The notes beneath the pieces were generated by a model, which searched no databases, had not been told where the DNA came from, and saw only the letters and a list, made by a program, of their open reading frames with translations. Both the position numbers and the translations under genes were made by a program. From a virus: a DNA stretch of 37,384 nucleotides. Position 1 is the first letter of the stretch, and the number at the start of each line of letters is the position of its first letter. Below, one piece after another: positions 1 to 5,130 of this stretch. The stretch spans positions 1 through 37,384 of the IMG/VR virus record IMGVR_UViG_3300049740_002723; one strand, written 5' to 3'.

Positions 1-989
1 GTACGTATTTCAATACGGCACGGGTTCGACCGTTAACTCCTGCGGATCAAGCTGGTGAATGGGGAGCAGAATTTCCCGTCATCGCAAAATGGATGGATCA
101 CATGCTGGGAGAAAAGCAATTGAAGTATGAATTAGCTTGGCTCAAGCATGCGTACGTAAATGCGTACGCTGGAAATCCGAAGCGTGGGCACGCTCATTTT
201 TTAGTCGGTCCTCCTAATTGCGGGAAAACCTTGTATAACACTATTATACTCGGAGGCTTATTCGGCGGTGGAATTAAGGCGTCAGAATATTTGACCGGCA
301 AATCAGAATGGACGGATCACCTTTTTGAATACGGTATGTGGCTTGTCGACGATGAGGCTCCGACCGCTAGTACGGCTATGCATACTGCATTTACAGCCCG
401 GCTGAAAGAGCATATCGCGAATGATACATTCTTGATCAACGGCAAGTTCAAGAAGTCCGGTCGTGTCTACTGGAGAGGTAGAATCAGCTGCACCCTAAAC
501 GATGACCCCGTTTCCATGAGGCTTCTTCCCGATTTGGATATGAGCATCAAGGACAAGCTCATGGTCTTCAAATGCAACGACGGGTTTGATTTTACGAAAG
601 ATATTAAACAAGTGGTAACCGCGGAACTTCCAGCCTTCGCCTCATGGCTTTTGGCTCACGAGGTTGAGCCTAAGCTATTGGAGACTCGGTTTGGAGTGAA
701 AGCCTTTGTAAACTACGATTTGGAATCCCGAGCTCGTGCCGATAGTCGGTACAGCCACATCATCGAGATTCTCGCTATGTTCAGAAGGACTCTTCAGGAT
801 GATAGTTGGGAAGGAACCTGTTCCGAGCTTATGGTTGTACTCTCGGCCAATGAAAACAATCGTGTATTGCTCAAAGAGTTAACCCCAAGGAAATTGGGTT
901 GGGGGTTAAGTCATATGCTTTCAAAGGGATTTGATTGGGTTAACCGTTCCGAAAAATTACAGTATGGATGGAGAATCAAAGGTGAATAA
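1..989 (+). CDS. Phage primase/helicase, C-terminal part (SF3 helicase), 5' truncated by window edge
   Basis: The reading frame is open from the left edge, so the ATG at 93 is probably internal and the true start lies outside the window. Counting from that ATG, a P-loop GPPNCGKT lies at residues 39-46. A Walker B-like hydrophobic stretch ending in VDDE is near residues 84-88, and an SF3-like sensor motif (CTLNDD) is near residue 135. The preceding pattern of a helical segment with a conserved LAWLKH is typical of the helicase half of phage primase-helicases. Such proteins unwind DNA at phage replication forks, often with an N-terminal primase domain, which is not visible here. The stop overlaps the start of the next gene, a nuclease, which suggests a replication/recombination operon read rightward. 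Family assignment as an SF3 helicase is fairly secure; primase fusion is inference. Confidence 0.82.
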   Translation, partial: TYFNTARVRPLTPADQAGEWGAEFPVIAKWMDHMLGEKQLKYELAWLKHAYVNAYAGNPKRGHAHFLVGPPNCGKTLYNTIILGGLFGGGIKASEYLTGKSEWTDHLFEYGMWLVDDEAPTASTAMHTAFTARLKEHIANDTFLINGKFKKSGRVYWRGRISCTLNDDPVSMRLLPDLDMSIKDKLMVFKCNDGFDFTKDIKQVVTAELPAFASWLLAHEVEPKLLETRFGVKAFVNYDLESRARADSRYSHIIEILAMFRRTLQDDSWEGTCSELMVVLSANENNRVLLKELTPRKLGWGLSHMLSKGFDWVNRSEKLQYGWRIKGE

Positions 990-1398
990 ACGGTCGGGCG
1001 TACTTTACGAGTACGAATTCTTTACCCGCGCCCTTCGCAATAATCTCGAAGTTTTCACCCCCGCCGGAGACCATCTACCAGTTGACTGCATGGTGGTCAA
1101 CGGTGCGGGTCGGGTTTTTAGAGTACAGGTCAAGGGCACGGGTTCGGGTCACCAGCACATGAGAAAATCAAAACGGTACAAAGTAACGGCGGCTACCGGT
1201 AGAGAACAAAAAACTCAGATCGACTGTACAAAAGTAGACATTTTAGCTGTCTACATTGAGCCGCACGATTTATTTTACATAATCCCGTGCCTGGAGCTTG
1301 ACTGCATCGGCCCTTGGTTTTATCCGGAGACGGAAAACTCACGGGGTAAATACGAAGTGTACAAAGAAAACTGGGAGCCGTTTAAGGCAAACTCTTAG
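964..1398 (+). CDS. PD-(D/E)XK-type endonuclease-like protein
   Basis: A protein of about 144 residues from the ATG at 964. The frame also has an upstream TTG at 931, and a GTG at 982 preceded by GGAG at about 8 bases, so the start is uncertain. It carries the arrangement of small PD-(D/E)XK nucleases: an early Glu in the first helix (LYEYEF), an Asp in PVDCMVV, and a QVKG motif in the next strand (RVFRVQVKGTG). This resembles the PD-(D/E)XK endonucleases linked to group I introns and some phage resolvase-type enzymes, which cut DNA with a divalent metal. It overlaps the end of the helicase gene, so it is probably co-transcribed and acts in replication, recombination or DNA processing. The substrate cannot be told from sequence. 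Confidence 0.68.
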   Translation: MDGESKVNKRSGVLYEYEFFTRALRNNLEVFTPAGDHLPVDCMVVNGAGRVFRVQVKGTGSGHQHMRKSKRYKVTAATGREQKTQIDCTKVDILAVYIEPHDLFYIIPCLELDCIGPWFYPETENSRGKYEVYKENWEPFKANS

Positions 1399-1699
1399 AA
1401 TTCTCAAAGAATCCAGATCGGCGGAGTCTTACTCTGACCGTCTCTTCAGAAACTCCCAAACATCCTGCAATTATTCGTGGATGCATGCCCGCTGCAAATC
1501 GGGCGTAGACCATTGAATCCCAGAATTTCATCCGTTCGCTCATCCGCTTTTGCTCAGGTCGAAAGAGATACCCCTTTTTTTCAGGCTCTTTCGGTTTCTC
1601 ATCAACCACCCCAAAAGCGTGCCGAACCTCCTCCGCGGTCAGGCCCAGCTTTTCAAGAACCGAACTCTTAGGATTCTTCGGTTTCTTCTTCCGGGTCAT
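1382..1699 (-). CDS. Small HTH-containing protein, possible regulator
   Basis: A 105-residue protein, lysine-rich at its N-terminus (MTRKKKPKNPK). Near its C-terminus (about residues 75-100) is a helix-turn-helix-like segment, HPRIIAGCLGVSEETVRVRL, of the kind that reads DNA in resolvase- or sigma-region-4-like folds. It converges on the nuclease gene, overlapping its last 17 bases, and overlaps the preceding minus-strand gene by 32 bases. The position between replication genes and the attachment site would suit a regulator of the lysogeny/lytic choice, but that is inference. A small terminase subunit is an alternative because such subunits carry similar HTH domains. Confidence 0.6.
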   Translation of the reverse strand: MTRKKKPKNPKSSVLEKLGLTAEEVRHAFGVVDEKPKEPEKKGYLFRPEQKRMSERMKFWDSMVYARFAAGMHPRIIAGCLGVSEETVRVRLRRSGFFENSKSLP

Positions 1700-1949
1700 A
1701 AGTTAATTCGAACATCTGGGACACGGATTGCTTGGGCGGAAAGTCAACTGCACCCTCACTCCATATTTCAGTTTTATCATCATTAAATTCAAAATGAACC
1801 TTAATCAGAATATCCGCAGCCATCTCATTTTCGAGTGCGCAAAGGCGCACCTGAGGAACAAGATCATCCGCGATCTGTTTTGCTTGAATAGATACTGCAT
1901 CGAGCATATTTTGCTCTTGCTGTTTTTGTTTTTCCAACCACTCCTTCAT
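1668..1949 (-). CDS. Hypothetical acidic protein, coiled-coil N-terminus
   Basis: A 93-residue protein from the ATG at 1949; the frame could extend to a TTG at 1988, but the ATG follows an A-rich leader and is the more natural start. The first 40 residues are rich in Lys, Glu and Gln and look helical (MKEWLEKQKQQEQ). The centre has short beta-like segments and the C-terminus is acidic (DPEEETEES). I recognise no family. It overlaps the following HTH gene by 32 bases, so the two are likely expressed together. Confidence 0.5.
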   Translation of the reverse strand: MKEWLEKQKQQEQNMLDAVSIQAKQIADDLVPQVRLCALENEMAADILIKVHFEFNDDKTEIWSEGAVDFPPKQSVSQMFELTYDPEEETEES

Positions 1950-1998
1950 AATTTTTTTACTTGATGACTCGATACAATTCCGCCACAATTAAGTCATA

Positions 1999-2004
1999 TA
2001 TAAT
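1999..2004 (+). promoter_or_regulatory. Possible -10 box (TATAAT) upstream of the tRNA fragment
   Basis: A perfect TATAAT lies about 50 bases before the 5' end of the tRNA-Leu fragment. I see no good -35 box at the usual spacing. If used, transcription would start near 2011 and read through the tRNA half and toward the integrase. The minus-strand genes start just to the left, so the same AT-rich stretch could also hold their promoter. Confidence 0.3.
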
Positions 2005-2053
2005 GTATAACACAGCTTTACATCGGTGTCAAGTTGCTGCTATTCAATAACTT

Positions 2054-2093
2054 GCCCGGATGGCGGAATTGGTAGACGCGCTGGATTCAAAAT
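2054..2093 (+). other. Probable attP core: 5' half of a tRNA-Leu (CAA)
   Basis: The segment matches the first 40 bases of a bacterial tRNA-Leu: 7-base acceptor strand (2054-2060), D arm (2063-2079) with GGTAGACGC, anticodon 5' stem CTGGA (2081-2085) and loop TTCAAAA (2086-2092) with anticodon CAA. One base later the match stops: the 3' anticodon stem, long variable arm, T arm and acceptor 3' strand are absent. A tyrosine integrase starts 51 bases downstream. Phages that integrate into tRNA genes carry such a partial copy as attP, with crossover often in the anticodon arm. So this is very likely the attachment site and not a working tRNA gene. Confidence 0.82.
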
Positions 2094-2144
2094 TTCTTTA
2101 AACGGCACTAGATGTAGGGTGTAACCGCATAAACACTGGACATC

Positions 2145-3323
2145 ATGATGAAACACACTAACCGTAGTGGTATGAAATCACACACCACCCGATACACATT
2201 CGCCACATCTTCGCGGAAAACGAAGATCTATAAACGCTCCGAAAAAGGAGGCTGGACTTTTAAGACAGTCGTCGAAAAAAAAGTTCGTTACTTCCCCCTC
2301 GGACTAGACAGAGATGAGGCTCTAAAAATGGCTGACACCATACGCGGGCATCTCATGCTTTACCCGTTTGACGAGGTTCTCAAAATGTTTAATAAAAAAG
2401 CATTTGCCAAGGTAAAACCCCCCGCTCCGACCTTTGGCCAAAGTCTTGCGATATTAAAGAAGCATCAGTCAGCTATTGGCCTACGGGACTCGTCCCTCAA
2501 GGGGTACAAAGACAGCCTTGGTGGATTCATTCGAAAAGTTGCCGGTAAGAAAACACTTGTCGATAAATTTGACCTATCTCAAATCGATGATGATTTTATT
2601 ATGGAGTACAAAAGAGTGTGTCTTGAAGGTATAACCGATGAGTCAAAGCTCGCGAGTCGTAAGCGGACGATCAACAGTCGGATCCGTCAGATCAAAGCAA
2701 TGTTTTCTCGGGAAAAGTTATTCAAGGAATTTGATATGACCTTTGTCGAAGATTTACGGGATGCAGAATTCTTTACCGGGTTGAAGACAAATTATAAGCT
2801 TCCGAGTGAAGATTTAATTAGAAGCACATTTGAGCTTTGGGAAGATAGCACTGGAGATTTAAGAACTCTGCTCGGGTTGGCTCTGCATTTTGGTATGCGA
2901 CGAAATGAAATTTTTCATGCTCGGAAGCCGTGGTTTCAAATGGATGGAGATAAGGCTAGAATTAATATCACATCGGACTTAAGTTTCAGGCCGAAAGGTG
3001 GGCATGAAGGGTTTACTCTCGGAAGTAAAACCGTGGCCGCTGATATTCTTAATAAAGCATCGGACGACGGTTATTTAATTGAAGAACGAGCTGACAGCGG
3101 TCGTCCATTATTTGATGCTGCCCTTGATAAATTACGAGCTATTGGCTGGGATCGCGCTAGCCCATTGCATGAACTTAGAAAGTTATTCGGATCCTACATA
3201 GCGAGTACCGAAAGTATTTATATCGCTCAGAAATTTCTCAGGCATGCCGATGCGAGCACGACAAATGACTCTTATTCCGATGCGATTATTGAGGGCGATA
3301 TAAAAAATCTATGGGTCGCTTAG
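2145..3323 (+). CDS. int: Tyrosine-recombinase integrase
   Basis: A 392-residue protein of usual phage integrase length. The catalytic set of the tyrosine recombinase family is visible: Arg in GMRRNE (R252), HELR at 342-345, His in RHAD (H367) and the nucleophile Tyr in NDSYSD (Y377). The N-terminal 90 residues are basic with a beta-type arm-binding look, followed by a SAM-like core-binding region (about 110-215). It would recombine the phage attP with the host tRNA-Leu gene. The gene lies 51 bases after the tRNA-Leu half, a classical int-attP arrangement. There are two consecutive ATG codons (2145, 2148), either of which may be the start. It converges on the late gene cluster with a 4-base overlap at 3320-3323. 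Confidence 0.93.
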   Translation: MMKHTNRSGMKSHTTRYTFATSSRKTKIYKRSEKGGWTFKTVVEKKVRYFPLGLDRDEALKMADTIRGHLMLYPFDEVLKMFNKKAFAKVKPPAPTFGQSLAILKKHQSAIGLRDSSLKGYKDSLGGFIRKVAGKKTLVDKFDLSQIDDDFIMEYKRVCLEGITDESKLASRKRTINSRIRQIKAMFSREKLFKEFDMTFVEDLRDAEFFTGLKTNYKLPSEDLIRSTFELWEDSTGDLRTLLGLALHFGMRRNEIFHARKPWFQMDGDKARINITSDLSFRPKGGHEGFTLGSKTVAADILNKASDDGYLIEERADSGRPLFDAALDKLRAIGWDRASPLHELRKLFGSYIASTESIYIAQKFLRHADASTTNDSYSDAIIEGDIKNLWVA

Positions 3324-4024
3324 AGGTACAAAGCAGATATGCTCCCTTCTCCTCGAAAGGGATACCATAGATAGATGGGCCCACCCGAATGATCAACCAA
3401 GTGACTACTCCCAGTTAAATTCTGGAAGTTTCTTACCACTCCATTTATTGTTATAGTGGGTGGTACGTAAAGGTAAACCCAATCTTGCGGACTATTGGGA
3501 TCAACTTCTGCTGTTACAAACATATGGTTGCCTGACTGAAACTGGGTCACACCTCCCGCAGTATGCGGGCCAGAAAATAGCTGAGGCAATGGAGGAGAGT
3601 GTGATGACGAATAACTGGTACTTAATTTGAGCTGCCGAGTTTGAAGAGGGACTAATGATGCGGAAATATTAGTCGGACCGGAAACGGGAGGTACAACAAT
3701 TGCTGCGTTTATATCGGTCGGACCGGAAACGGGAGGTAGTACTGATGCGGAAATATTGGTCGGACCGGAAATCGGCTTGGGCGGTACAGGGTGGCATGGG
3801 TCGCCGTCCTTGGATAAAGCGGGGCTTCTATATTTTGAACGGACTGAATCATTAACTCCGTCAAAATCAGCATCTACAAAACACGCCTTTAAAGAGCCCC
3901 CGTATTTAGGCCAGTTTTTAGAGTATACCCTCTCCAGGGTTTTAGAGTTTTTTACTTTCCGAGTAAGCTGTAGATTTTTACCCCTACGATAAGCTGTACC
4001 CTTTGCGTTTTTATATTTCCTCAT
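3320..4024 (-). CDS. Display/fibre protein with KY N-terminal module, DxDxDG loop and PTNISA linker repeats
   Basis: A 234-residue protein from the ATG at 4024, which overlaps the previous stop as TGATG; the frame is open further up, but the N-terminus MRKYKNAKG then aligns with two other proteins in the window. Order: basic N-terminus; a TLERVY...P..GGSL segment; an EF-hand-like loop DADFDGVND; the basic motif SKYRSP; then a proline linker with three copies of the motif GPT(N/D)I(S/N)A (DNA about 3655-3770); then a C-terminal region with ISALYL at the end. The shared N-terminal part is also in the genes at 21768-22841 and 22844-23089, so it probably anchors different tips to the particle. 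Surface or tail location is inference. Confidence 0.68.
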   Translation of the reverse strand: MRKYKNAKGTAYRRGKNLQLTRKVKNSKTLERVYSKNWPKYGGSLKACFVDADFDGVNDSVRSKYRSPALSKDGDPCHPVPPKPISGPTNISASVLPPVSGPTDINAAIVVPPVSGPTNISASLVPLQTRQLKLSTSYSSSHSPPLPQLFSGPHTAGGVTQFQSGNHMFVTAEVDPNSPQDWVYLYVPPTITINGVVRNFQNLTGSSHLVDHSGGPIYLWYPFRGEGSISALYL

Positions 4025-4698
4025 CAGAAGCTTTTCCCGTATAAATGACCGATTGACATCTCGCGCATTGCCCATGGGAAATTGTGATGAGTCGCAATCA
4101 TCATTTGAATCTTAAATCTTCGACCCCTCATGTTGGTAAACACCTTCATGTGGGGTTTGAGCATTCCTTTATACTGACCCTTAACCAAGCCATCATCGTT
4201 TTTGACATAGAGCCAGAGATGTCCGCATGAATTCTTATGGAATGAAAGATCGACCCGATAAAACTGTTTTTCGCTATGCTCATCCCCGAGGTGCATCCAA
4301 TTGGTTTCGGTTTTGGCGAGATAGGAGTCTTTAAAGTAGAGCGGATCGGATATTGTACCGCCACCCTGAACCGGATCGGAAAACGGTTCGGACATAAAAC
4401 GGTTCCGGTATAAGAATCCTTGACCTGATTCTGAGCACACGATTCCGGAATCTGCGGAGGTGATCGGGGTTGCGGTATCAAATGGATCCGAGAATGCTGG
4501 GATTACGGGGTCGTTAAATTTTAGCAGATCCGTACGCTTAACTTCTTTTTCTTTGGTTACGCAATACATCTCAGCCGAATTATCCTTGGTCGTAATCGCA
4601 GTCACATCCTCATGGACAAATGGGCCGGATAATGCGGATGTCCGCTCATCGTACAACCAACCTTTGTATTTCGAAGGCTTTGTTGTTCCCGTGTACAT
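4024..4698 (-). CDS. Tail protein, possibly the C-terminal part of a split nozzle protein
   Basis: A 224-residue protein. It begins with beta-propeller-like strands (WLYDERTSALSGPFV, then SAEMYCVTKEKEV) and ends with a conserved-looking stretch, NMRGRRFKIQM...FPWAMREMSIG. That pattern of last blades plus a final beta-sandwich resembles the C-terminal part of podophage tail nozzle proteins (T7 gp12 or P22 gp10 type). The N-terminal blades of such a protein are in the large gene at 5131-8049, two genes upstream. I therefore think the two may together form one nozzle; this is inference. The stop overlaps the next start by one base, so translation is probably coupled. Confidence 0.6.
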   Translation of the reverse strand: MYTGTTKPSKYKGWLYDERTSALSGPFVHEDVTAITTKDNSAEMYCVTKEKEVKRTDLLKFNDPVIPAFSDPFDTATPITSADSGIVCSESGQGFLYRNRFMSEPFSDPVQGGGTISDPLYFKDSYLAKTETNWMHLGDEHSEKQFYRVDLSFHKNSCGHLWLYVKNDDGLVKGQYKGMLKPHMKVFTNMRGRRFKIQMMIATHHNFPWAMREMSIGHLYGKSF

Positions 4699-4734
4699 AG
4701 CTAGTTTGCAACGATGCGTTGCATATTTTACCGC

Positions 4735-5076
4735 TTACGCGGTTATGTTTTTAGCGTTTGCTTCGTTATCTGCCTCGGCGCTTTCAACACTACTAGAATC
4801 GAGAGCTGTAACAGTGTATGAGTATTCGCTTTGAGAAACAGGTGCCGCGTACGTACCGGATGCGCTTACAAAAGTAGCGTCATTAGTATTGTTCCCGTCA
4901 TCGGTAAAAGTCTGAATCGCTGGACTGTCGACATGGTTTACCGTTATTGGAAACCCACCGTCTGGATTGGATTTAACGTCTGCCTCAACATGGCTGCCAA
5001 GCCGACGATAAATTTTATACTTTGCGGGGGTACCACCAGAAGCAGCTTTTTCCCAAGTTAATGTAATTGTAGCCAT
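4735..5076 (-). CDS. Single fibronectin type III-like domain protein
   Basis: A 113-residue protein consisting of essentially one Fn3-like domain: ITLTWEKA at the start, then KYKIYRRLG (the B-C strands), a loop region, TFTD, and SEYSYTVTALDSSS near the end, with the YTVTALD strand typical of Fn3. Such domains on phage particles usually bind carbohydrates weakly or act as display modules. It sits between the nozzle-like gene and the possible nozzle C-terminal part. A similar single-domain gene is at 21171-21449. Confidence 0.72.
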   Translation of the reverse strand: MATITLTWEKAASGGTPAKYKIYRRLGSHVEADVKSNPDGGFPITVNHVDSPAIQTFTDDGNNTNDATFVSASGTYAAPVSQSEYSYTVTALDSSSVESAEADNEANAKNITA

Positions 5077-5130
5077 AGTCTATATTCTCGTATTAATAGT
5101 TAATATTTTCAAGCGGTTGGGGATTGCTCT

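Noticed and set aside
2054-2144. Functional tRNA-Leu gene
   Set aside because: The sequence after the anticodon loop does not pair with the 5' stems and has no T arm or acceptor 3' strand, so only the 5' half is present.
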